DNA from: an uncultured Prevotella sp.
GTDB lineage: Bacteria > Bacteroidota > Bacteroidia > Bacteroidales > Bacteroidaceae
Assembly: GCA_900770845.1 (NCBI GenBank)
Contig: CAAGLS010000094.1
Location: 1-28,840, forward strand
DNA: 28,840 nt
Direction of reading: 5' to 3'
Position numbers and translations under genes: made by a program. The notes under the pieces are model-generated. The model did not search any database and was not told the origin of the DNA. It was given only the letters and a program-made list of their open reading frames with translations. How positions within the stretch are numbered: the stretch's first letter is position 1; every line of letters starts with the position of its first letter. Positions 1 through 7,469 of the stretch are shown here, piece by piece.

Positions 1-35
1 GAAACCAAGCCAGTATGGATATATGTCGTTTCGGT

Positions 36-142
36 CGTCTTCTGCATCTATCGGTCTCAAAACGTCAAGTCTCATCGGTCGTGCAGCCCGCTACACTCCC
101 TCTTCAACTTACGTTTTGAGACTCGATATCTTGCAGAAGACG
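36..142 (+). repeat. Long imperfect inverted repeat (hairpin)
   Basis: The left arm (36-70) and right arm (107-142) are reverse complements over about 35 bases, with a few mismatches and small bulges around the middle. Both arms contain the core TCTCAAAACGT or its complement. The loop is about 36 bases. A T-rich run follows at 151-158. The right arm belongs to the dispersed repeat at 87-171; the left arm is a diverged extra copy of its core. As RNA this would make a strong stem. Confidence 0.75.
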
Positions 143-171
143 CCGCGACCTATTTTTTAGAACCGACCTTA
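87..171 (-). repeat. Dispersed repeat, copy A
   Basis: Read on the minus strand, this segment matches 8077-8161 (plus strand) over about 85 bases with roughly seven to nine differences and one single-base indel. Shared blocks include TAGGTCGCGGC, TCTGCAAGATATCG, TCTCAAAACGT and AAGTTGAAGAGGG. The copies are in opposite orientation, about 8 kb apart, and both are intergenic. No open frame is conserved between them, so this looks like a non-coding repeat family. Its identity is unknown to me. Confidence 0.85.
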
Positions 172-196
172 ACCAATAGGGTGTTCAATTTGTTGT

Positions 197-218
197 ACCC
201 ATTTCTGAATGGGTTTTT
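197..218 (+). terminator. Small terminator-like hairpin
   Basis: ACCCATT pairs with AATGGGT around a four-base loop (197-214), and a run of five T follows (214-218). This is the shape of an intrinsic terminator on the plus strand. No gene precedes it in the window, so it would end a transcript that begins upstream or in the repeat region. Confidence 0.5.
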
Positions 219-299
219 GACTACAAACTCGTGGGAAAATATATTGTCGTGACTTCGCCAATGCGTGACCGCCAATCCCCAATATGGTAATGGAAAATT

Positions 300-362
300 G
301 TCATGGACAGGCTTTTCACTTCAGACCCATAGCTCCATTAGGAGAGTAAGCCTGGACATGAC
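300..362 (+). other. Candidate structured RNA element
   Basis: GTCATG-GA-CAGGCTT (300-314) pairs with AAGCCTG-GA-CATGAC (348-362): two helices of six and seven pairs separated by a symmetric GA/GA internal loop, which can form tandem sheared G-A pairs in RNA. The enclosed 33 bases contain a smaller hairpin (CTCC/GGAG around ATTA, about 332-345). On the minus strand the internal loop would be UC/UC, so the plus strand is the better RNA. It lies upstream of the lipoprotein promoter, so it is not that gene's leader. Function unknown. Confidence 0.35.
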
Positions 363-443
363 CATTTTCTTTCCCCCTTTACATATAAACTTACCATGAA
401 TCTACGGAAAATATCCGCTGTGCGAAAAAATATCCGAATATTC

Positions 444-474
444 TTTGTGGTTTCATAAAAGTAGCTTACCTTTG
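444..474 (+). promoter_or_regulatory. Bacteroidetes-type promoter for the NlpE-like gene
   Basis: TTTG (444-447) is followed after 19 bases by TACCTTTG (467-474), an exact match to the Bacteroidetes primary sigma consensus TTTG/N19-21/TAnnTTTG. Transcription would start near 480, giving a leader of about 20 bases before the ATG at 499. Confidence 0.8.
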
Positions 475-498
475 CAGCCTCCAAAAAAGATAAAACGT

Positions 499-960
499 AT
501 GAAAAAGATTCTAATGATTTTGGCTGTCGCCGCCCTTTTCGCAAGCTGCAACAGCAACAAGAACGGAAATGCCAACGCTGTGGCAAACGACTCCACGGCA
601 GTGAATGACAGCAACGCCACTGACTCGGCAAAGGCCGCAGGCGACTCTCTCGTGTATGAAGGCATGGTGCCAGCCGCCGACTGCGCCGGCATCCGCTATC
701 GCGTGGCCATGGACGCCGCCAAGAAAAACTTCAGCATGAAGGAGGAGTACATGGAGACGGAGACGAAGGTGAAGGAGACCATGTTTGAGGACGGCACCAT
801 CGCCCCCTACGAGAAAGCTGGCAAGAAGGCCCTCAAGTTGACCACCAAGGGCAACGACAGCTACTATCTGATGACGGTGGACGACAACACGCTCCGCATG
901 GTGAATGAGGACTTGGAGGAGGGAGTGGCCGGCAACTACGACCTGAAGCTCGCCAAGTAG
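499..960 (+). CDS. NlpE-like lipoprotein
   Basis: This encodes a 153-residue lipoprotein. The start at 499 is chosen because it places a signal peptide (MKKILMILAVAALFASC) directly at the N-terminus and follows the promoter by about 25 bases; an upstream in-frame start at 445 would overlap the promoter. Cys17 is the predicted lipidated residue. Residues 18-50 are a low-complexity Asn/Asp/Ala/Ser linker. The rest resembles the NlpE N-terminal domain, with the family pattern Y-x-G-x-x-P-x-A-D-C-x-G-I at 53-65. NlpE proteins normally have CxxC-type PCADC here; this one has PAADC, so the first cysteine is missing and only Cys62 remains. Envelope-stress or copper sensing is therefore not safe to transfer. 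The gene stands alone, with a strong hairpin downstream. Confidence 0.75.
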   Translation: MKKILMILAVAALFASCNSNKNGNANAVANDSTAVNDSNATDSAKAAGDSLVYEGMVPAADCAGIRYRVAMDAAKKNFSMKEEYMETETKVKETMFEDGTIAPYEKAGKKALKLTTKGNDSYYLMTVDDNTLRMVNEDLEEGVAGNYDLKLAK

Positions 961-1042
961 ACAGCCAAATCCAGACCGTCGGCACGGTAAATCCTGTTGG
1001 GCTGGGGGCGAAAAGTCTTCCCCACCCTACCCACACAAAGAA

Positions 1043-1086
1043 AATCAAAGGCGGCCAGCATGACAACATGCTGGCCGCCTTTGATT
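1043..1086. terminator. Strong bidirectional hairpin
   Basis: A perfect 20-base inverted repeat (1043-1062 and 1067-1086) around a four-base ACAA loop, including GGCGGCCAGCATG and its complement. It lies between the end of the plus-strand lipoprotein gene and the end of the minus-strand hpt-to-M3 cluster. The flanking T-runs are short, so it may terminate both transcripts or protect their 3' ends. Confidence 0.7.
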
Positions 1087-1324
1087 ATGAATTTGGGCAA
1101 GCGAGACTTCTACTTGCGACAGCGAAGCCCACACCTTTCCGCGCACGTCGGCCGACGAGGCGCAGACGTAAGTGCCGAAGTTGGCTCCGTCGTCGAAGGT
1201 CCACACATGGTTCTTGGCGGAGAAATGTTGCGGCTGCCCACTCCGTTGGCCTGTGCGCCCTCGATGCAAGGCACCACCATGGTGGAAGCCAAACAGGAAG
1301 ACTGTGGCCATAGAGCCACGCGCA
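1087..1324 (-). pseudogene. Possible decayed coding sequence
   Basis: No intact gene is visible, but two minus-strand frames show the strong third-position G/C bias of the neighbouring genes. One covers roughly 1210-1265 and reads PCIEGAQANGVGSRNI. The other covers about 1110-1215 and reads NHVWTFDDGANFGTYVC. The bias passes from one frame to the other near 1210-1220, as a frameshift in a former gene would produce. The second frame runs on into the hairpin at 1043-1086, so its present end is not a natural one. I do not recognise the family. It may be ordinary non-coding sequence that is rich in G and C. Confidence 0.3.
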
Positions 1325-3469
1325 CTACAGGCCGCGATAACGGAGCAGCACGGCGGCGTCGGGTTCTTGCAGACCCGTGAAGTCGCGGAAGAGCTGCATC
1401 AAGTCTTGCGTGTTGCCCCTGCTGAGCACCTTGTCGCGGAAAGCCTGACCCACCTCGCGGCTCAAGGCTCCATGCTTGGCAAAATAGTCGGCAATGTTGG
1501 CAGCCAACACCTCACTCCACAGATAGCTGTAGTAGCCGGCGGCATAGCCTCCTCCCCACACGTGGTTGAAATAGCTCGTGGAGTAGCGCGGCGGTATCTG
1601 GGCGTCGAGCAGGTTGACGGCCTTCAGCGCCTGGGTCTCAAAGTCGTTGGCCTCGGGGGCTGAGGGAGTCTTTCCCGACGGCAGGTTGTGCCAGGCCAAA
1701 TCAAGACACGTGGCGGCGAGATTCTCACCCAATGCGTAGGCCGACTGGAAGTTGATGCTCTCCAGCATCTTGTTTCTCAGACTCGCGGGCATGGGCTGAT
1801 GGGTCTGGTAATGGTGGGCGTAGTGGTCGAACACCTCGGGAATGGAGGCAAACGACTCATTGAACTGCGAGGGCATCTCCACGAAGTCGCGCGCCACTTC
1901 CGTTCCGCTGAGCGAGTTGTAGAAGCAGTGGGAGAGCATGCCGTGGAGCGCGTGGCCAAACTCATGGAACATCGTGGTGGCCTCATCCCAGGTGAGGAGC
2001 GTGGGCTGCCCCTCGGGTGCCTTGGCATAATTGCATACATTATATATAATGGGCAGCGTGCCGCGGTCGAGGCTCTGACGCTGGAACTCGCTCATCCAGG
2101 CTCCGCCGCGCTTCGTGGGACGGCGGTAGTAGTCGGTATAGAACAAGGCGAGCTGCTTGCCGTCCTTGTCCATCACGTCAAACACTTTCATGTCGGGATG
2201 ATAGGTGGGCAGGTCTGTGCGCTGGCGGAACGTGAGGCCGTAGGCACGGTTGGCGGCATAGAACACTCCCCGCTCCAACACACTGTCAAGGTTGAAGTAG
2301 GCTTTCACCTCATCCTCGGAGAAGTTGTACTTGTCCTTCTTCATCTTGGCAGAGAAATAGAAGCGGTCGTAGGGCTGGAGCTGGAAGTCGTCCCCCATGG
2401 TCTGGCGGGCATAGTCCTCTATCGATTTGGTCTCCGCGTCGGCCTTCGGACGATATACCTTTATCAGGTTGTTGAGGAAGTTGTACACATTGGTCGTGTT
2501 CTTTGCCATCGCCGCGTCGAGCGAGTAGGCGGCGTAGTTGTCATAGCCCAAGAGCTTGGCTTTCTCGGCGCGGAGCCTTGCCGTCTCGCTGACGATGTCG
2601 AAAGTCGACGCTCCCCGCGTGCCGTCGGCGCGGTGGCGCGCGGCCTCCCACACGCGCTTGCGCAGGTCGCGGTTGGAGAGCGAGGCAAGGATGGGCTGCT
2701 GGGTGGTGTTGGTGATGACGATGCAGTAGGGAGCCTTGCCGCCACGGCTCTGCGCGTCCTTGGCGCACTGGGCCAAGTCGGCGTCGCTCAGTCCGGCCAG
2801 CTCCTCCTTGCTCTCCACCCACACAGCGGCGTCGTTGGCAGCCTTGGGCAGGATGCTGCCAAACTGCTGCTGCAAGTCGGCGAGGCGCTTGTTGATCTGC
2901 TCCATGCGGGTCTTCTGCTCCTCATTGAGCAGCGCGCCTGAGCGCACGAAGCTCTTGTAGGTCTCGTCGAGCAGCTTCAGGTCCTCGCCCTTGAGCGAGG
3001 CGCGCTCATGGCTGTAGACATACTTCACGCGCTGGAAGAACTTCTGGTTGAGCATGATCTCATTGCTCAGGTCGGTGAGCATCGGGATGACTTCTTTCTC
3101 GGCGGCCTCGATCTCGGGGGTGCCGTCGGCCTCAGTGACGCAGAAGAACACGCCCGAGATGCGGTCGAGCAGCTGGCCGGAATGCTCAAAGGCCACAATG
3201 GTGTTCTGGAATGTGGGCGTGGCCTTGTTGTCCACAATCTTCTGTATCTCCTCGCGCTTCTGCCTGACGGCCTCCTTGAAGGCGGGCAAATAGTGCTCGG
3301 GGCGTATCCTGCTGAAATCGGGAGCCCCGTAGGGAAGGGTGCTTGGGGTTAATAACGGATTGTCGCTCATTGTTGTTTTGCTTTTTTGTGGACTACCGGC
3401 AGAGGCCAACATGGCCAACGACAACATCACTGCCGTGAGTCCCGCTTTTCTTAATAGATTAGGTTTCAT
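1325..3469 (-). CDS. M3 family zinc metallopeptidase (Dcp/OpdA-like)
   Basis: A 714-residue peptidase of the thimet oligopeptidase family, near the usual length of about 680-710. The zinc site HEFGH is at residues 502-506, and the third ligand is Glu531 in the sequence DFVEMPSQ, 29 residues after His502 as in characterised members. The N-terminus has a hydrophobic stretch ending in ASA (residues about 9-24), suggesting export to the periplasm. The mature protein opens with NPLLTPSTLPYGAPDF, typical of Bacteroidetes peptidyl-dipeptidase Dcp. It would cleave short peptides, possibly feeding amino acid uptake. It is the last gene of the hpt-to-M3 cluster, beginning two bases after the stop of the M23 gene, so translation is likely coupled. 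Dcp versus oligopeptidase A specificity cannot be decided from sequence alone. Confidence 0.92.
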   Translation of the reverse strand: MKPNLLRKAGLTAVMLSLAMLASAGSPQKSKTTMSDNPLLTPSTLPYGAPDFSRIRPEHYLPAFKEAVRQKREEIQKIVDNKATPTFQNTIVAFEHSGQLLDRISGVFFCVTEADGTPEIEAAEKEVIPMLTDLSNEIMLNQKFFQRVKYVYSHERASLKGEDLKLLDETYKSFVRSGALLNEEQKTRMEQINKRLADLQQQFGSILPKAANDAAVWVESKEELAGLSDADLAQCAKDAQSRGGKAPYCIVITNTTQQPILASLSNRDLRKRVWEAARHRADGTRGASTFDIVSETARLRAEKAKLLGYDNYAAYSLDAAMAKNTTNVYNFLNNLIKVYRPKADAETKSIEDYARQTMGDDFQLQPYDRFYFSAKMKKDKYNFSEDEVKAYFNLDSVLERGVFYAANRAYGLTFRQRTDLPTYHPDMKVFDVMDKDGKQLALFYTDYYRRPTKRGGAWMSEFQRQSLDRGTLPIIYNVCNYAKAPEGQPTLLTWDEATTMFHEFGHALHGMLSHCFYNSLSGTEVARDFVEMPSQFNESFASIPEVFDHYAHHYQTHQPMPASLRNKMLESINFQSAYALGENLAATCLDLAWHNLPSGKTPSAPEANDFETQALKAVNLLDAQIPPRYSTSYFNHVWGGGYAAGYYSYLWSEVLAANIADYFAKHGALSREVGQAFRDKVLSRGNTQDLMQLFRDFTGLQEPDAAVLLRYRGL

Positions 3470-3471
3470 AT

Positions 3472-4605
3472 TCAGTGTTTTTTAGAACTTACTCTTCCAT
3501 TCTTTTCCAATCTCAAGGTAGCCGCCTGGAGCTGTTTGCTGGCATGGTCGAAAAGGAAGGCTGGATTGAACCTGCGCCCCTTGAAATGGGTCTCGAAATG
3601 CAGATGCTCGGTCGTGGCGCGCCCCGTGCGCCCTGTCAGCCCGATGACTTGTCCGGCCTTGACGCGGTCGCCCACCTTGACGAAGTTCTTGCTCTGATGG
3701 CTGTAGAGCGTCTCAAAGCCGTAGGCGTGGCGGATGACGATGCAGTTGCCGTAGCCGAAATAGGGGCCGGAGCGTGTCACCACACCATCGAAGGCGGCGA
3801 GAATCTCGTCGTTGGGCTTGGTCTTGATGTCCACGCCCCCATGGCTGCGCTTGCCGCCGTAAGGACTGATGACGCGGCTTCCAGGCAACGGATAGCTCCA
3901 GTGCTGTTTCTCTATCTTCTCCAAGTCCAACTCAAAGGCGGAGTTCCACTCGAAAGGGTCGCCGTGCGCGTCGTCGGAGTCGAGGCTCGTGATGCCGCGG
4001 CTGCGCGAAGAACCCGAGGAGACCACCTTGACGTAGTTGCCATCCTTCTGAAACGTGAGGGTTTGGCGGATGACGCGGTGGCTTCCGGCATCGAGCACGG
4101 TCTCGGGATTGACCCAAGCGCCATTGACGAGGATGGCCACGATGGACTTCGCCTGCCCGTCCTTTGTGCCGACAATGGCCACGGTCTGTCCGGCGCGCAC
4201 GCGGTCGCCCACCTTGACAAGGTTCTGCGCGTTGTAGCCATAGACGGTCTCCAGACCATTGTCGTGGCGCACCACCACGGTGTTGCCGTAGACGGTCTGG
4301 CGTGAGAGGCGCACCGTGCCGGCAAACATGGCCTTCACGGCATCGCCCTTGGTGGTCTCTATCTCCAGGTACTGGCCGTTGACCACACGGGCCTTGCCCA
4401 CGGGCAGGGGAAAGGAATAGTCTGCCCTGCCCAAAGCCGAGAAGTCCACGCTGAAGGCATTGCTCCGGCTGAAGAGGCCTGGGGTGGCGACGAAAATCTG
4501 TTGTTGCTCGGCCTGCGTGAACTTATGGGGGCCGGCGGCCGCACAGGGCAGCATGAGCAGCCAACAGAGGAGAAAGGGTATGAGACGGTTCTTGAGTTGA
4601 TTCAT
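3472..4605 (-). CDS. M23 peptidase with a duplicated, degenerate domain
   Basis: A secreted 377-residue protein. The ATG at 4605 is preferred over an in-frame TTG at 4623 because it starts directly at the signal peptide (NRLIPFLLCWLLMLPCAAA). The C-terminal M23 (LytM-type) domain, about 236-355, has the metal and catalytic residues: His255 and Asp259 in HGGVD, His303 in YSH, and His334 and His336 in EHLHFE. Residues about 63-172 are a second copy of the same fold: they share VKVGDRV-AGQ and YGN-VVRH but lack every catalytic residue (GQYLEIE in place of HGGVDIK, VYGYN in place of LYSHQ, no HLH). Known M23 enzymes cut peptidoglycan cross-bridges, and degenerate LytM domains can act as regulators (EnvC, NlpD). 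Whether the first copy regulates the second is inference. Its neighbours pgeF and the M3 peptidase fit envelope turnover. Confidence 0.88.
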   Translation of the reverse strand: MNQLKNRLIPFLLCWLLMLPCAAAGPHKFTQAEQQQIFVATPGLFSRSNAFSVDFSALGRADYSFPLPVGKARVVNGQYLEIETTKGDAVKAMFAGTVRLSRQTVYGNTVVVRHDNGLETVYGYNAQNLVKVGDRVRAGQTVAIVGTKDGQAKSIVAILVNGAWVNPETVLDAGSHRVIRQTLTFQKDGNYVKVVSSGSSRSRGITSLDSDDAHGDPFEWNSAFELDLEKIEKQHWSYPLPGSRVISPYGGKRSHGGVDIKTKPNDEILAAFDGVVTRSGPYFGYGNCIVIRHAYGFETLYSHQSKNFVKVGDRVKAGQVIGLTGRTGRATTEHLHFETHFKGRRFNPAFLFDHASKQLQAATLRLEKNGRVSSKKH

Positions 4606-4678
4606 ATTCAGGTTGGTTGACAATGATAAGGAAAGGCCGCCACAGGCTCCCCTGGGGAAGATGGCGGCAGATGGGCCG

Positions 4679-5482
4679 TCACTTCAGCAGGATGGCGGTG
4701 AAGATGCGGCCGGAGGCGATGCCCTGGCGACGGGCAGAGAAGAACCGGCTGTCGGTGAGGGTGTCGATGGCGCAATCGGTGATGCCCGAGGCCGGCACAC
4801 CGGCGGCGAGCAACTGGCTGCGGTTGCACTGTTTGAGGTCGATGTGCCACTTCTCCGGCTGCGGGTCGTCGGCACGCATACGGGGCATTCGCTTGGCGAT
4901 GCCGCCCATGTCGAACCCGCCACGGGCAAAAGCGTCGTAAACCTCCTGCCCCACCTCAAAACTCTCCATGCTGATGCCCGGCCCGATGACGCAGCGCAGG
5001 TTGGCGGGTTCGGTGCCAAAGGTGTCGCGCATGGCTTCCACCACGGTCTCGACAATGCGCTTCCGGGTGCCGCGCCACCCCGCATGGACGGCGGCCACGG
5101 CTTTCCGCCGCGTGTCGAGGAGCAGCAGGGGAATGCAGTCGGCCGTGGACACTCCCACACAGACACCCCGCTGGCAGGTCATCACCGCGTCGACACCCTC
5201 CAAGAATTGACTACGGCTCTGGCCGTCACTTTCAAGATAGCGTGTGCCGATGGACCGGCAATGGGTCTCATGAATCTGATGGGGGATGACGATATGGTCG
5301 ACGGCCACGCCCAATGTGGCCGCCAGGGCCTCGCGGTTGCGCGCCACGCACTCAGGGTCGTCGCCACAATAGGCGTTGACATTGAAAGAGGCGTATGCCC
5401 CGCGGCTTACTCCCCCAAGACGGGTGGTGGAAAAAGCCACGGCCCACGGAGCCAGGTCGTAATGCATCAGCTCAGGCCTCAT
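4679..5482 (-). CDS. pgeF: PgeF / YfiH / LACC1 family multicopper-type enzyme
   Basis: A 267-residue protein of the polyphenol oxidase (laccase domain) family, at normal length. The zinc-binding triad is present: His68 in PHQIH, Cys116 in STADC and His133 in VHAGWRG. Family members cleave or deaminate purine nucleosides (adenosine deaminase or phosphorylase activity), and E. coli PgeF keeps L-serine out of peptidoglycan precursors. The start ATG overlaps the obg stop by four bases (ATGA), indicating translational coupling. The following gene is an M23 peptidoglycan hydrolase after 73 bases. The substrate here is not determined; both a purine role (hpt and adk upstream) and a wall role (M23 downstream) fit the context. 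Confidence 0.87.
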   Translation of the reverse strand: MRPELMHYDLAPWAVAFSTTRLGGVSRGAYASFNVNAYCGDDPECVARNREALAATLGVAVDHIVIPHQIHETHCRSIGTRYLESDGQSRSQFLEGVDAVMTCQRGVCVGVSTADCIPLLLLDTRRKAVAAVHAGWRGTRKRIVETVVEAMRDTFGTEPANLRCVIGPGISMESFEVGQEVYDAFARGGFDMGGIAKRMPRMRADDPQPEKWHIDLKQCNRSQLLAAGVPASGITDCAIDTLTDSRFFSARRQGIASGRIFTAILLK

Positions 5483-6654
5483 GCGTCGGTATATTCAAAG
5501 TCGTCGAGATCCTCCACATCGTCTATGTCCTCCACCTCGTCGGCATCCACCATCTCGATGTCCTCGTCCATGCCCTCTTCCTTGAGTTCGTCGGGCAGAT
5601 GGCCCATGTCCTTGTCGCGGTGCACGAGGGTGTCCTCGGCCGTAATCTCCTGCAGTTTGTTGCTCTCGCTGTTGAGTTCCTGCCACAGCACGTCCTTGAG
5701 CTGGTCGATGCCATAGCCTGTGACGGCGGAGATGAACACCACGGGCAGGTCGTCGGGCAGAGTCTCGTGGAGCATCTGTATGAGCTCGTCGTCGAGCAGG
5801 TCGCACTTGGTGACGGCCAGCACGCGGTGCTTTGACAGCAGCTCGGGGTTGAAACGCCTCAGCTCGTTGAGCAGCACCTCGTAGTCGTGCTTGATGTCGT
5901 CGGTGTCGCCGGGAACCATAAACAGGAGCAGCGAGTTGCGCTCGATGTGGCGCAGGAAGCGCAGTCCCAGTCCCTTGCCCTCACTGGCTCCCTCGATGAT
6001 GCCGGGGATGTCGGCCATCACGAAGCTTCGGTTGTCGTGATAGGCCACGATGCCCAACGAGGGCTCAAGCGTGGTGAAGGGATAGTTGGCTATCTTGGGC
6101 TTGGCGCTCGACACGGCGGAGAGCAGCGTCGACTTGCCGGCATTGGGGAATCCCACCAGTCCCACATCGGCCAAGAGCTTCAGTTCGAGGATGATGGTCA
6201 TCTCCTGCATGGGCTCGCCGGGTTGTGCAAAGCGTGGGGTCTGGTTGGTCGACGTGCGGAACTGCCAGTTGCCCAGTCCGCCACGCCCGCCGGGAAGCAG
6301 CACCACTTCCTGTCCGTCGTAGGTGACGTCGCAGATATACTTGCCGGTCTCGGCGTTGTAGACCACCGTGCCGCAGGGCACGTCGATGTAGGCGTTCTTG
6401 CCCTTGGTGCCGTGGCACTTGTCGCGGCCGCCGTTGCCGCCATGCTCGGCGAAGACATGGCGCTGGTATTTCAGATGGAGCAGCGTCCAGTAGTTGTGGT
6501 TGCCACGCAGGACGACGCTGCCGCCGTCGCCGCCGTCGCCGCCGTCGGGGCCACCATTGGGTTGATACTTCACATGGCGCAGGTGCATGGATCCCCTGCC
6601 GCCTTTGCCCGAACGGCAGTATATCTTCACATAGTCTACAAAGTTGCTCTCCAT
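5479..6654 (-). CDS. obg: GTPase Obg (CgtA)
   Basis: A 391-residue essential-type GTPase that works in late assembly of the 50S ribosomal subunit and in stress signalling. The glycine-rich Obg fold covers about 1-158 (GGPDGGDGGDGGSV, GGRGGLGN). The G domain follows: G1 GFPNAGKST at 168-176, switch YPFTT at 191-195, G3 DIPG at 215-218, G4 TKCD at 282-285 and G5 FISAV near 308. G4 has Thr in place of the common Asn. The C-terminal 50 residues are very acidic (Asp/Glu-rich, from about 340) and replace the C-terminal domain found in some other phyla. It lies between adk and pgeF, overlapping the latter by four bases. Confidence 0.96.
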   Translation of the reverse strand: MESNFVDYVKIYCRSGKGGRGSMHLRHVKYQPNGGPDGGDGGDGGSVVLRGNHNYWTLLHLKYQRHVFAEHGGNGGRDKCHGTKGKNAYIDVPCGTVVYNAETGKYICDVTYDGQEVVLLPGGRGGLGNWQFRTSTNQTPRFAQPGEPMQEMTIILELKLLADVGLVGFPNAGKSTLLSAVSSAKPKIANYPFTTLEPSLGIVAYHDNRSFVMADIPGIIEGASEGKGLGLRFLRHIERNSLLLFMVPGDTDDIKHDYEVLLNELRRFNPELLSKHRVLAVTKCDLLDDELIQMLHETLPDDLPVVFISAVTGYGIDQLKDVLWQELNSESNKLQEITAEDTLVHRDKDMGHLPDELKEEGMDEDIEMVDADEVEDIDDVEDLDDFEYTDA

Positions 6655-6728
6655 TTTTTACAGATTTGCTAAAAAAAATATTGCCCCGCTTCCCCGTATG
6701 CGAAAGCAAGGTACAAGAGGGGGACAGA

Positions 6729-6788
6729 GGATTCCCCGCCCCCTCGGAAAAGTATAGCCCGCCCCCCTTGGAGGGAGCGGAGGATTCC
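6729..6788. repeat. GC-rich imperfect hairpin after adk
   Basis: GGATTCCCCGCCCCCTC (6729-6745) is nearly the reverse complement of GAGGGAGCGGAGGATTCC (6771-6788). AGGATTCC is also repeated directly at both ends. The element directly follows the adk stop codon on the minus strand and lies about 75 bases before the obg start. No T-run follows, so it is more likely a 3'-end stabiliser or small dispersed repeat than a terminator. Confidence 0.45.
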
Positions 6789-7360
6789 TACAGGCTGTCC
6801 ACTACGGCGCAAACGTCGGCGAAGATGCGCTCCAGCTCGCCGTCGCCCTTGATGTGGTGGCGGATGCCCTCCTTCTCATACCACTCGATGAGGGGAGCCG
6901 TCTGCGTGTGGTAGACGTTGAGGCGCTTCTTGATGGTCTCCTCGTTGTCGTCGCTGCGGCCCTCAATCTGCCCGCGGCGCAGGAGGCGCTTCATCAGCTC
7001 TTCCTCGGGCACGTCGAGTTCGATCATGGCAGCCACCTTGTGGCCACGCTCGGCAAGCATCTTCTTCAAGGCCTCGGCCTGCGGAATGGTGCGGGGGAAG
7101 CCGTCGAAGATCACGCCCTCGTGGTCCTTGCCGAAGCTGTCGTAGACCGAAGCCAAGATGCTCACCATCAGGTCGTCGGGAATCAGCTTGCCCTCATCGA
7201 TGTAGCCCTTGGCGGTCTTGCCCAACTCGGTGCCGTTCTTGATCTCGTTGCGCAGCACGTCGCCCGTGGAGATGTGCTTGAAGCCGTACTTCTTAATCAG
7301 TTTGTCACTCTGGGTGCCCTTGCCGGAGCCTGGGGCACCGAAAATCACGATATTCCTCAT
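6788..7360 (-). CDS. adk: Adenylate kinase
   Basis: A 190-residue cytoplasmic kinase converting ATP and AMP to two ADP. The P-loop GAPGSGKGT is at residues 8-16, the AMP-binding region STGDVLRNEI at about 31-40, and GFPRT near 85-89. The LID is the short type without zinc cysteines, which explains the length of 190 rather than about 215. Arginines of the RRGQIEGRSDDNEETIKKRL segment fit the catalytic LID and core region. It follows hpt after 109 bases and precedes obg by 133 bases, each gap holding a GC-rich hairpin. Cotranscription from the hpt promoter is likely because neither gap shows a TAnnTTTG box. Confidence 0.96.
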   Translation of the reverse strand: MRNIVIFGAPGSGKGTQSDKLIKKYGFKHISTGDVLRNEIKNGTELGKTAKGYIDEGKLIPDDLMVSILASVYDSFGKDHEGVIFDGFPRTIPQAEALKKMLAERGHKVAAMIELDVPEEELMKRLLRRGQIEGRSDDNEETIKKRLNVYHTQTAPLIEWYEKEGIRHHIKGDGELERIFADVCAVVDSL

Positions 7361-7402
7361 TGTTGTTGATATTGTGTTAGCGGAGAGCCCACTGCTCCCC
7401 GC

Positions 7403-7445
7403 CTCCCACCCGCCGTGCGGCCCGCGGGCCGGATGGGCATGGGAG
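7403..7445. repeat. GC-rich hairpin between hpt and adk
   Basis: The segment is bounded by CTCCCA (7403) and TGGGAG (ending 7445) and centred on the perfect palindrome CGGCCCGCGGGCCG. The intervening pairs are imperfect. No T-run follows on the minus strand. It could dampen or process the hpt-adk transcript. Confidence 0.5.
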
Positions 7446-7469
7446 ATGATTGATTGTCATTGCGTCATG

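Larger units (their letters stand above)
1..498. other. Gene-free stretch before the first gene
   Basis: No reading frame here has a convincing start, codon bias or recognisable product. The stretch holds a long imperfect hairpin (36-142), a copy of a dispersed repeat (87-171), a small terminator-like hairpin (197-218), an imperfect stem-loop with a symmetric GA/GA internal loop (300-362) and a promoter for the lipoprotein gene (444-474). Whatever is transcribed towards the terminator starts outside the window or within the repeat. Confidence 0.7.

Noticed and set aside
1688..2941. Long plus-strand open frame (417 codons) opposite the M3 peptidase gene
   Set aside because: It mirrors the M3 gene on the other strand, has no recognisable domain and arises from high GC third positions.
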